Shown here: positions 24,022-35,100 of the stretch, piece by piece | Layout: each line of letters opens with the position of its first letter | Numbering within the stretch: position 1 is the first letter of the stretch | Source of the DNA: Tubulanus polymorphus | Taxonomy: Eukaryota; Nemertea; Palaeonemertea; Tubulaniformes; Tubulanidae | Length of the DNA stretch: 64,000 bases | NCBI RefSeq assembly: GCF_964204645.1 | Contig: NC_134027.1 | Coordinates: forward strand, 11,458,485-11,522,484 | Reading direction: 5' to 3' | Program-made: the position numbers and the translations under genes | Notes under the pieces: generated by a model | The model's input: the letters and a program-made list of their open reading frames with translations, nothing else | What the model was told of the DNA's origin: nothing | Database searches by the model: none

Positions 24022-24097
24022 ATTCGAGTAGTAACCAAAATTTGGTTACTACTTGAATCAAAGCTTCAATGTGTATTTGACAAATACACATTGAAGC
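24022..24097 (-). repeat. Two adjacent near-perfect hairpins 3' of DDX20
   Basis: Hairpin one (24022-24058) has 18-base arms with AGTAGTAACCAAA facing TTTGGTTACTACT around one unpaired base. Hairpin two (24063-24097) has perfect 17-base arms, GCTTCAATGTGTATTTG and its complement, around a single base. They are only four bases apart and start about 110 nt after the DDX20 stop, so they would lie in its 3' UTR if that extends to the signal at 23.8 kb. Confidence 0.85.
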
Positions 24098-24207
24098 ATT
24101 GACTGGAGTATTTGATGATTAAATAGTTCATAACTCATATTTTCCTAACGAGTTCCTAGTCTATAAAGGAATGTACATATGTACCATCTATTTGGAAACC
24201 AGTTGTT

Positions 24208-24565
24208 TTACCAGTAAAAACATTTCATACCATTTAGATACGCGGTTTGATAATCATAAGCTCTTTGCATATAAAACAGCATTTTAGCATTCTTTTGTTC
24301 CAGCATTTGCCTGTAGTGATATTCCATGAATTCGTGATATGTTTGACTGTAGACCATATTCCAGTATTGCCGCCAATTGTTAAAAAACTCCATATACGCA
24401 ACATGAGGGTTTATGCCACGTTTATAAGGCCATCTCGATGATTCGTGTGGTTGTTCAGAGTTTTCCATGGAAAAGTGATATGGCCAGCTTTGCTTCGAAT
24501 AGTGATGAAACATTTCAGCATAATCATCATAAGTACTAACATCGTCATCATCCTCATCGTCATCG

Positions 24566-24608
<43 letters not shown>

Positions 24609-27600
24609 AGTCATCATAGAACAGGGGACTTTTCTGACCATGTGATCGATATCCACTCGTGTTTTCCTCGTAGTATTGGTCTCCGTTAGCATTTGAAATA
24701 ATATCTTCGTTAATTTCATTTTCAAAACATTCGCCGTAAACATCGTTCTCATCTCCAAGTTTCACGGAAGTCCACGGATTGTCCAAGTATGTATGATGTT
24801 TGATGCTTTTCACACTAATGGTCTTGCTTTCAGAAATGGTGCGACAAGCTTTGTCATCGGAATTTGTGTTCACAACTATGACATCAACATTATCACGATC
24901 AACTTGTTTCTTGTTAACAATTTCATTATCTAGCAGTAAAGTATTAGCTTTAGATAACAATTGCCCATTACCTTCGCTCGATTTATCTACGGATATATCA
25001 TAGTCGCCATCTCCAAATTTTGAAGAAGAGTTACCAGCATCTTGAATCAGGGTTTTAGCAGCCTCCGCTAGACATTTTTTAATAACGTCAGTTTGTGCAT
25101 TGAATATTCCATCTGATAAATCCTGCTGCGGCTTTTGAGTCATTATTGGAGAATTTACTTTTTTTTCTATGTGTTCCGACTTCTTTTGCCTGTGTTTCTG
25201 CTTACGTTTCTTTCTATTCTTCTCCAGTGAAACATGTTCTGACGTGTTGTTGTCACCGATGTCTTGATATTTCTCTCCCAGTATCAGGTCGTTGCTATCA
25301 ATTTTTGATACTGAATGATCACTGTCTGAAATGAGTTGCTTTATATGAACATGCTTTTCTTGACTTTCAAGAATACTCGCGACCTTTGACACATCATCAG
25401 TATGTATTCTAGTTTTTAACGAAGACATTCTCTTTAGCAAGCTATTTTCCGAATCTACAGTTACTGGGTTGTTCAAATATCCACTTAATCCTGCCTTTAG
25501 CTGATCAAATGTTGAAGAATCAGCGTCTAGATCGGTAATTTCACCTTTTAAAGAACCAGTTTTTGTTGAAGATACCGCATCATTTTTTCCAGTAACAATA
25601 TCAGGTCCAACTCCAACTGTAATCTGAGTACCATCAGATTTTGCAGCACACATTCTAGTCATATTTGAAATTACTGGTAATTTAGTATTGAATGCATTAC
25701 TCTTTTGACAAACGTGACATTTTTTAGCGATGCTAGGACAATTGCGAAATATTTCTGAGACCCTACAACAAATGTCCTTATTTACCCTTTTCAGGCCAAT
25801 CAATTCTGAACTTGAATACATATATTTAGGAGGTGAGGATGAAAAACCTTCTGAGCACATATTTACATCAATATCACCGGTTTTAGCATCAGGATACGCA
25901 ACAATTGATGCCGTACCCTTTTGACAAGAGCGACATTTTTTGCTGATGCTAGGACAATTCTTAAATATTTCTGAAACTCTACAACAAAATTCATCATTTA
26001 CCCTCTGCATAGAAATTAATTCCGAATATGAATACATAGTAATAACAGCGGGAGTTTTCTCTGAACACACATTAACATCAATATCACATGTTTTAGCATT
26101 TAAATTCGACGAGCGTTTAATTTTTCCTACGGTATCATTAATATTTTCATCAGACAGCAAATTTTCCAGTTTATTTACCAAAGAACTACCATTTTGAGTT
26201 TCAATACCGCTGTTATGGTCGCCTTTCATAATGACTTTATCTGATTCTTCAACAAGACTGGAGATACTGTTTTTCAATACGTTTCTATCTCCAGGAGTCA
26301 GTGACCTATCTTTTAATTCTAAATTGACAGCAGCATTGAGCTTTGAAATATTTTCAGCGCATTTACAAAACCTTTTAAAGCAGTGCTGTCCTTTCAATTT
26401 AAGCTTATAGAGTTGACAACGAGCGAATGACGTGTTTCGCAACTGTAAGAGTTCCGATTTTGTGTATACTATTAGAGGTTTCTTTACCAAATCATCTTCC
26501 TCTTTCATATCATCGACCGGAGACACATTAACGCTAGAATCAAATTTTTCAGCTTGCGCATCGACAAAATCATTTTCCACTTTCTGAGGAAAGTTTTTGA
26601 TTTGGTGAATTGTCACTAATTCGTCCAAGTTCACAGTAGTCACTGGATCAGTTAAATCAGCAGGTATTGGATCTGTAAAATACAAGTTGACATACTGTTT
26701 AAACAAGTACTTAAAAAAAATATCGAAAATAAGTACTTCAAAGCAGTATCGATAGTTCATCATCAGCAATTCAACAAATACCTGGTAAAAGTTTAATGTC
26801 TGTGTTGCATTTCGCTTGAATACAATTCAATAAATTCATTTCCACACCTTCCGCTACTAAGGACACAGCAGCACCATATGATCCTAACAGAAATAACATC
26901 AAACATAATATCGCATGCCAGAGTCAAGATGAAACTGGTTTTTTCTGCAGGGAAATAGCTGATGGAACTTACCAAAGCGACCCGCTCTTCCTATACGATG
27001 GAGATACGTTTCATGGTCTCGTGGCATGTCCAGATTGACAACCAGATTCACCCTTTCAGCATCAATTCCTCGAGAAGTCTACAAATAGTCAATTAGCTTG
27101 GACTTAACTCTTTTACATGTTGAGCAGTTGAAATGTGTAGCAGTGTGGGCACTCACTGCCACCTGCTAGTGGGTTCGAAGCCTGACACGTATCCGCATTG
27201 CCTTTCTCCACCCATGTGGCATTAAGATTGGGTTATTGCCTGGACAGAGGGGAAGTAGCTTGGATGTATCATGTAGGGGTGGATCGAGGGGGTGCATTGG
27301 GTGTTATAGGGCACCCCTTCGAAAGCATCTATAATTCATTTTCAGTTATTCAACGCTACATTTCAAATTACAAGGTAAATTCAAAACGTATGATATGATC
27401 AAACAATGCCTAAAAACGCTCAGAATGCATGAAAATTAGACTAATTTTTCAAAATGATCTGGGGGACAAGCAGAGCATCCAGACAATCCAGACATCCTAC
27501 CCCCATCCAGACAATCCTGGATCTGCCTCTGTCATGTTATTTCTCCTCCTAAAAGAGATGGCTGATTCACTATTATAGATACATGTAAAGGCTTTTTTCT

Positions 27601-30600
27601 GAGTGATATTAGCAATGTACTTGTATCACTGATGATATTGATACATGAAAGAATCTCATTAATATTATAGAACTGTTTAAACTATTTCAAATAAACATAC
27701 CAGATCTGTTGAAATGAGTACTCGACATTGAAATGACTTAAGTTTATCCATAGCTTCTATTCTTTGATACTGATCTTGACTACCAGATATGTACGCAGCT
27801 GGCCATCCTCTCGCATTCAACGTATCGGACAGAGTCTGCGCCCTGCAAAATTCATTCAATCTAATATATCCAAGGAGCAAAACAGCCTGTGAACTTCATT
27901 CAAAGTTTTATCGATGTAAAAGTATTTTGAAAGCGAGCATTCAATAGATGACTGAAGTGAGTAATACTGTACCTTTGTTGATAATTTGAGAAAACCAGAC
28001 ACTGATGAAATCTAACGGTCGACAGTAGCTTTATGAGACATTCAGTTTTTGATTCGAAAAGCTTATGCACCAATGGATGGTATGGAACTTTACAATGAAA
28101 CTGCTTGATACCTGCAAAACCAAAGTTTGTGGTGAGTATCACAGTTGACTCCGAGTACCTTTGATCTGTTAATACCTTGGTAAATGATAATAACAGTTGC
28201 TTCAATAGCACTTTTCCATCAACACATGCTGACCTCACCATGAGGCGCCATCCAAAGTAACAGTTAATACAATATAAAACCAATGGGTGTACAATGGTGT
28301 TCAGTGCTACACTTATTGCCTTGCTCAGACTAAGCAAAGAAATTATCTACCTAAAATCACACCTGATAGAAGACGGTCTAAAGAATTCTGAGGGTCTACT
28401 GGAGTCTACTGTACTACCAGCTACATATTTTGTTAAGGCTATAACCTCATCACCACAGTGCCCATCAAATAAAATCCTGTTTGACTATGTTCCATATATA
28501 ATAATGCTGGATTTAAAGGTTTGGTCGACCATTATACGAGCATTTAAGTTCCACAAATGTTGGCTCTTTAACCATAGCGTACATAAGTACACAATCAAAA
28601 CGAAGATTTAGGGTATTTAGTCCCACAGATTTTGGCTCTATACTAGTTTATCTCTTTAACCCTTTCAGTGCGTCTACACCGCAGTGCGGTGTATAAATCA
28701 GTGATAGATTTTGCTAGCATATCACACTGCGGTGTATTGATGTAATTAGTAATTATCTCTTTTGAAAAATGGCAGCACCTGTCAAACATAGTGAAATACT
28801 AGTAACTAACGATACACCGCGCCGCGGTGTAGACGCACTATAGTGGTATTCCCGTTAATCAACACACTAGGGTGGAATTTTTAAAAATTTTCAAATTATC
28901 TCCAGCACTATAGGGTATTAATTAGTCAGCACTGAAAGGGTTAACCAGAGGGTCCATCATATATAAAACGAGTGTTGTACCTAACAATGCTGGATCTAAA
29001 GCATTGAGTCTGACGAATGTGGGCTCCTTCATGTAAGCTGTCAGGTGCTGTGCGAGGTATTCCGGATAGGTTGCTGACAATGCTAACATCTGTTTATTTT
29101 CGGGAAGAGTTGAATAGATCCAACTTAAATAGAAAGTCATTTTCAAATTAATTCAGTAAGCGCAAAAATTAGAGAAATTTGTGGATGTACATTAAGATGG
29201 GTCATATCAATCTGCAGCCTAGCCCCAAACCCTCAGCTTTTTCAACTGATTTTGTATCCTACAGGGGCTAGATGCTCAAAATTGGTTAAAGCTAACCAGT
29301 GGACAACTGGCATAGTAAATTAAAACTGTATATTCTTCCTATAGCATTAATCCGATGATTAACTTAAGTAAACATTTGATTGACCAGCTCCTGTCTACTG
29401 GACTTTTCCTCCTCTAATTTTCAATTAGAAATTAACAAGTAAAAGGACTACAAACACTCACCATAAATCAACACTGTCAAAAATTGATAGTCAAGACCCA
29501 AACTACAATGGTGAATGTCTGAAGGGGACGGGTGCAATCTCCCCATCGGCAGGGATTCGTACCTCCTGGCATCCAGACTGCCACTGCACAGACCCCTGCC
29601 TGATAGGCCTTCAATGCACAACTACTTGCGGCATTTATGTAGCCATGATTATCAGCCAATCACAAGAAATCACTGTTATCCGTGAATATGCCTCAGCAAT
29701 TATACAACAAGTAACCTGCTTTGCCCTTCACGCTTTCATACGGCTAAGGTATACACAAGGTCTAATCAGGCAAGGTTTAATGCCGAGGCCACATCCCAAT
29801 GCCATCAGATTCAAATCCCTGCCGAGGGAGACGAAAGTGATTCGAGGCTGTTGATTGATACCTGCAACACGAGGTGATTAAGATATTTACTTGATCGTAT
29901 TCTGAAAACCTTCTTCCATCAACTTATCAGCTTCATCGAGCACAAACAGACGAATGGAGTCCGTTGAAAGTATGTCTTTTTCTATGAGCTGTTTGATTCG
30001 CCCTTCATTAGAAAAAAAACCTACTCAAACACGCGAAGAATTTTTCATTTGGTTAATCATTGAAATCATTGAAAAAAATTCATCATTATCGAAGAGTCAT
30101 CACTATCTCGAGTAAAATGCAAACAGGGCTTCCCAGGAACAAGTTGGCAGCTCTTCATACATGAGAGTTTACAAAGCACCGTCGACAGATTGCTCACCAG
30201 GTGTCCCGATTGCTATTTGACAATTCTTCAATTTCTGCGCATCTTCGTTCACCGGTAAGCCGCCGATAAATGTATGACACGTTATACCGCTGATTCGATT
30301 CCCGATCGTAGACACAACTTCAGCGATCTGCAGAGCTATTTCTCTCGTCGGCGCCAAAACCAGAACCTAAAGAAAATTCACGAATCATCAATACATCAAG
30401 GCAGTCTAAGTCAGATAGATATAAGTCAAAATGTTACACGCAATTGTCACCAAACCTCACCATAATCCAAACAAACACATAGGCCTGCCTGCATGCACAT
30501 GCGGTTTTGGTCTTGACCTTAAATGAGGTGTGTTGGTTCTATGCGATATAAGACTCTACAACTGATTTTGTATGATCTAAACACCGTGTTGAGACCAAAC

Positions 30601-31634
30601 GTGCAACAGTACTATTGACCTGCTAAGTATCTCAACATCGGTGACAGCGCATGAAAAATACATGCGCTATTTTCTACGGACATCCGACTTCGGTCAAAGT
30701 GTGTTTTTCAAGCGTTAAAAAGTTTAAAGACTGTATTATATAGATAAGAGTGGTTTATATGAATCACTTCCAATAAAGACCGAAATATTGATCGCTTATT
30801 TTGCCTTTTGTTTATCATTGCAACCGATATTTCACTCAGCTGTATGTAACATGTGAAAGAATGCTAGTACAGCACAGCACACTACTAGGCAGAACTTAGG
30901 TGTTTAACGAATAGCTGAAAACTATCTGCTTTCATTGTAGTTCCTATCCAGCAATACAGGCATCACCACATACATGCATCATCAAAAATAAGCTAACGCC
31001 AACTGGTACAGGCCGTGCACTATGTCTGCGAGTGAAAGAGTTAACAGCATACTCTTTTCAGAAAAGAATTTGCTGTTAACCCTTTCACTCGCACACATAG
31101 TGCAGTGACACCAAAACAATGTCCATCTGTATCTGTATCAGAAGAAGTTGCGAGTTTTTCCTGATGAGGCACTTGGCAACGGTTCGTCAATCCATTGGTG
31201 ATATTTCATGAAAATTCAAAATGGTACCTGTGTGGCTGTAGACTTGACAACCAATCCTTCCAAAGCAATGACAGTAAATACACATGTTTTTCCAGTGCCT
31301 GACTTGGCTTGTACAATAAGATCTGAAAAAAAAGTATAACTAAAATTGGTGTCTTTTTTGTTGAATTTGTAAGCCAATAGACTATTATTTATTCGCCTGA
31401 CAAGTAACAGCAACTAATTTTAACAGTACAAATTACAGTACCTAAACCACAACGACCTAGCGGTATAGCTTTTAACTGTATAGGCGATGGTCTGCGAAAT
31501 CCAGCGGCTGTCAGCCCGGCTTGCACTTTCTCTGACAGAAATAGAGCGGAGAATTCCAGTTTTTCTGTTATCTGTATGTCACCAGTTCGAGCCTTAATGG
31601 CTGTATCGTGGGCAATTGCCTTTAGAGCCGCCAT
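24208..31634 (-). CDS. DDX20: DEAD-box RNA helicase DDX20 (Gemin3), long C-terminal tail
   Basis: Helicase subunit of the SMN complex, which assembles spliceosomal snRNPs. Exons: 31634-31442, 31322-31228, 30366-30198, 30002-29891, 29123-28981, 28111-27973, 27842-27701, 27078-26973, 26883-26782, 26672-24208. All junctions are GT-AG and in phase: 1221 residues, against about 824 in the human protein. Motifs: Q motif [14 protein letters not shown], Walker A AKSGTGKT (70-77), APTRE, DEAD (175-178), SAT (206-208), [23 protein letters not shown] (358-367). Exon 10 (from D401) starts DPIPADL as in family members and ends in a W/Y-rich tail typical of Gemin3. Between are three YxxxxL-hydrophobic motifs (470-476, 614-620, 686-692) with cysteine-rich followers, a basic [11 protein letters not shown] patch and an Asp tract from GAT repeats. 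Confidence 0.95.
24541..24609. repeat. (GAT)n coding microsatellite in DDX20
   Basis: ATC repeated on the plus strand, read as GAT on the coding strand, encodes an uninterrupted run of aspartates in the DDX20 tail. A repeat of this kind is likely to vary in length among individuals. Confidence 0.9.
27130..27530. repeat. Degenerate element in DDX20 intron 7
   Basis: GGGGTGGATCGAGGGGG at about 27275 faces CCTGGATCTGCCTC at about 27520, a loose inverted pair similar to the GGCGGAT/ATCTGCC ends near 23.2 kb. Part of the preceding sequence contains a GGTTCGAAGCC word. No coding function seen. Confidence 0.4.
28656..28944. mobile_element. MITE, TTAACCCTTTCAGTG family, copy 3
   Basis: Best-preserved copy: TTAACCCTTTCAGTGC at the left and GCACTGAAAGGGTTAA at the right, a perfect 16-bp terminal inverted repeat. 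Inside are palindromes ACACCGCAGTGCGGTGT and ACACCGCGCCGCGGTGT. It lies only about 36 bp beyond the donor site of DDX20 exon 5, on the intron side. Confidence 0.9.
29535..29840. repeat. Inverted pair with CGGCAGGGATT arms in DDX20 intron 4
   Basis: Left arm CTCCCCATCGGCAGGGATTC (about 29540-29560) faces right arm AAATCCCTGCCGAGGGAGA (about 29813-29832). Same family as the pair at 21.1/21.6 kb, with a shorter spacer. Confidence 0.6.
31017..31103. repeat. Near-perfect palindrome in DDX20 intron 2
   Basis: Arms of 33 bp: GCACTATGTCTGCGAGTGAA onward faces TTCACTCGCACACATAGTGC with few mismatches and a loop of about 21 bases. The inner arms contain GTTAAC.(C/G)TTTCA words resembling the ends of the TTAACCCTTTCAGTG MITEs, so it may be a solo foldback derivative. 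Confidence 0.8.
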
Positions 31635-32119
31635 AGTAGTTGTCTTTTTTTCAAAAAGGCATATTTCCGTCGCTAATACGACGTATTCTTTTATTTTTCC
31701 CAGTATCTGTCTTGAGTGGTTCAACGACCTTGAGATTAGTGGGTAACGATTAAAATACGGAATCGGACTGAATGTGGATTTAATTTCAATCTTATCAGAT
31801 GATACAATGTTATTTCAATGCCTTTAACTTAAATTTTGTATTCTAATAACGATATTTCTCTCGTACGGATGACATTTCGTATCTAGATTACAGCATTGAA
31901 AGATATATTCGGATCCAGTTAGTGCCGTTACCCGCCACTGCCCTCTCGTGGCAGCACCTCCCGGACAGAATTTAGGGAGGACACTATTTACTTCCGGGTT
32001 GAGTCAATTTTCAATTTCATTTTTTTGACATTTTTTGGTAGATTCATCTGCTGGCCTTAATCGATATCTGGTGTAGTTTGAATCAAAAAGAATAGTAAAA
32101 AACTAGTCTTGAAACAAAA
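31635..32119. promoter_or_regulatory. Divergent promoter region, DDX20 and twinfilin
   Basis: The two start codons point away from each other and are 485 bp apart, so this stretch must hold both 5' UTRs and both core promoters unless distal non-coding exons exist. No TATA box was recognised. The open reading frame that runs upstream of the DDX20 start into this region has no family support. Confidence 0.6.
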
Positions 32120-35100
32120 ATGTCGCATCAAACTGGAATTCAAGGTATTTCATTTTCTCAATCTAAAATTTTAACACACATCAAAAAAATTCAGTCTTGT
32201 CACTTTTTCAATTCAATTCGAATTATTCAATTATTTATTGTCGTTGAATGAATTTTCCTTTCAGCTTCTGAAGAGCTTTTAAATTTCTTCACCAAAGCAA
32301 AGGATGGTCATATTCGCATGATGAAAATGTCTATTTTTGAAGGTATGTTTTAGGTGAACTAATTTTCATAAGATTTTTCATTACCGTACTCATAACTCTG
32401 CGTACAAATGCCAGCCAGGTTCAGAAATGCAGATGTCGATGTTTGAATTTTTCAGAGCAGCTTATTCTAGCAGATCATACAAAAGCATGTGGAACATGGA
32501 AAGATGATATCCTTTTACCTCCTGCATATTAAATACGTAAATCATTTAATTTAGGCCTAAATCTGAAACGGAGTCCTCAAATCTCGGTGACATTTTTAGG
32601 TGAGATTTCGTTCACAATCAATAAATGTTGTGTTCAAACCCCAGCGAGTTAGTAACCTTATCGTCGATAGTAAAATTTTACATTCAGGTTCACAGGGGTC
32701 TGTCACAAATTGATAGAGGACGGATGATACCAGTTTCCCTGTATATAAAAAGTACTCTTTTTTATATACAGGGAAACTGGGATCATCCATCCTCTATCTA
32801 ATTGTGGCAAACCTTTGCGGCCAGGATGCCTTGTAATTGAAAATATCTGCATACAGATTTTACACATTAAAAAAAGCGATGCTCTTTGACCGGGCCATGT
32901 ACTCCACTAATAGTATTGTATATCTATTTAGTAAAGTTTTTCACGTAAATCGGATACAAACCTGAGAGTACAAGTCGGACGAATGTTTTGTCCCCGAAAG
33001 TCTTAAGATAAAGAAAGATCAGCTGCTTCCCCCAATCAATCAATCATCAGTCAGTGATTCAATTAGTTAGTTACCTAATCGTTGGTGGTAAGCGTTTCAT
33101 AATCGGATGTGGTTTGTAAAAATATCTGATCGTGAAACGAAACCACAGACAGGTTACTGACTATGATTCAATATGGGAGCATGTGCTGGGTCAGCAGTTC
33201 ATGCAGCGATCTTAGCACTGCCCTGCAGTAAAAGCCAACTTACCAATGGTGATTATTAATGTTCCTCTGCAATAGAAATACATGTATAGCTAAAAAAACC
33301 AAAGTAATTGATATAAATTTTCTTATCAATTTAGCAATTTGCTATGAAATTTCTAAGTCTAATCTTTTCATTAAATGTCCCTTAATCTGAATGGGAGTGT
33401 TTCTGAGTTGGATGTATATTTCTGGTCACACCTTTTCCGACTTACTCAAGCTCTACTGTACAAGCAAAGATTTTTGCCGAACTTCAGGGGAAATTTGCAT
33501 CGTAAAATTTGTGTTTTCATCTGGAAAGTCAATCAGGAATTTTTCAGGCTGACGTGTTGAATAGCCTCTCAACGTTTAGGGATGAGAGGATGTTTGGCTC
33601 TTCAATATGTTGCCGCTATTTTAGGGGTAACCGAGAAGACTCATACGTAAGATTTCTTGGCTGTACATTCGCCAATAGATATAATCTTTTTCTTTGACTG
33701 CCGTTACATTACGACAAATGTGTGCCTCGCGTCGTAGAAGAGAAAATGCCTTGCTACATCTTGTATCGACTAGACACGAAGAATAACCAAGGATATGAGT
33801 GGCTTTTCATAGCATATTCTCCAGACTTCTCAGAGGTGAGTTATTTTTCCTTTTTGCTCAACAAGTCACTGACAGTACTGGTTACAAAATACCCTGCCAT
33901 ACTTTGTACTAGTTGATTTGGTTAACCGCTAGAGTCAGTGAATCTTAATAGATATCATTTTGGAAAGGTTTCTATATTCTTGATTCTCAACTTGTTGGTG
34001 AATGTAATATCTACAGTTCCAATGCTACCCAGTGGAGTTAACTGTTCAAAGCATATGAACATTGCACTAGAATCTGGTAAATCACATAGCTAGACCAGTC
34101 CACCAGGATTATTTGGTCATTCGTCTTATAATATCACTTGCTATCAATCACAGGTATTCTAAATCTGTCAACCATATTCCAGGTATGACCAGCATCAGTG
34201 GGTTTTTTCATTTTTAGGTTAGACAGAAAATGTTGTATGCAGGAACTAGAGCCACTATGAAGAGGGAATTTGGAAATGGACATATAGGCGACGAATTATT
34301 CGGCACAGTTGTGGTAAGAATGGGAATGCTTCAGGGTGTTATATTTTCAGTAGCCATGTTAGTGTTAGTGTATTGATGTATTGATGTATTGATGCTATTG
34401 GCTCATTTGAAGACCAGTTTCAGCTTTATATCAAGTTATACCTGATCGATGACTCTGTTCAACAGTTCTCAGTTGATAATTGACTCTATAGATTTAAAAC
34501 ATTGTGATAAACTTACGTCGATTCTCAAGTGTAAATTTACTGATTGTTATGGAATTGAATCCTGGTGTTTTGGTTATCGAAACAATGAATATTACCATTA
34601 TATGGTCATATAGCATCGTTGCTGGTATTGGTATTGCATTTGTATTTGGAAATTCTGTGGTAGTTCCGACTGATAATTGTGCTTTGAAACAAAAGCCTCA
34701 TGAATTACAATTTAGCCTATCTAACTTATTTCCACTTTGTTATGTGCGACTGTTATGACTCGGTCTAACCAAGGGCTTTGTCGTTTGTAGGATGATATTT
34801 CTTTGGAAGGTTACCTGAAACATCTGGAAGCTCGCGCTGCGGATGCGCCATTAACTAACGCAGAACTTGAACTGAATGAAGTAAAAAAGCACCACGTAAG
34901 AATCTTAGTTTTTCCGTCATAACAATTACCACATATTGTTCTTTTTAGCCCACTTGGGACTTTAGTCCCAGCGGGCTATTGCGTTCACTTTTTGTCCGTC
35001 GTCCGTCCGTTCGTCCGTCCGTCCGTAGACGGAATCCAGTTATTTTGGGAAGTTTTGAAGACACTTCAAGGTAATGTCTTGATATTTGGGTTACACATGT

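Larger units (their letters stand above)
32507..33707 (+). other. U12-type AT-AC intron of twinfilin
   Basis: The exon 3/exon 4 junction cannot be joined by GT-AG in frame. The intron begins ATATCCTTTT, exactly the U12 AT-AC donor consensus, and ends TTTCTTTGACTGCCGTTAC, with a branch-like TTCTTTGAC whose A lies ten bases before the 3' end. Removing it restores the conserved KDDYDK sequence in phase. Spliced by the minor spliceosome, by inference. Confidence 0.9.

Noticed and set aside
24541-24609. Poly-Met and poly-Ile frames across the ATC repeat
   Set aside because: Shadows of the (GAT)n repeat, whose coding frame is the Asp tract of DDX20.
31635-31724. In-frame upstream extension of DDX20 to a methionine at 31724
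   Set aside because: The MAALKAIA start matches the position of the family's N terminus, and the extra 30 residues show no similarity.
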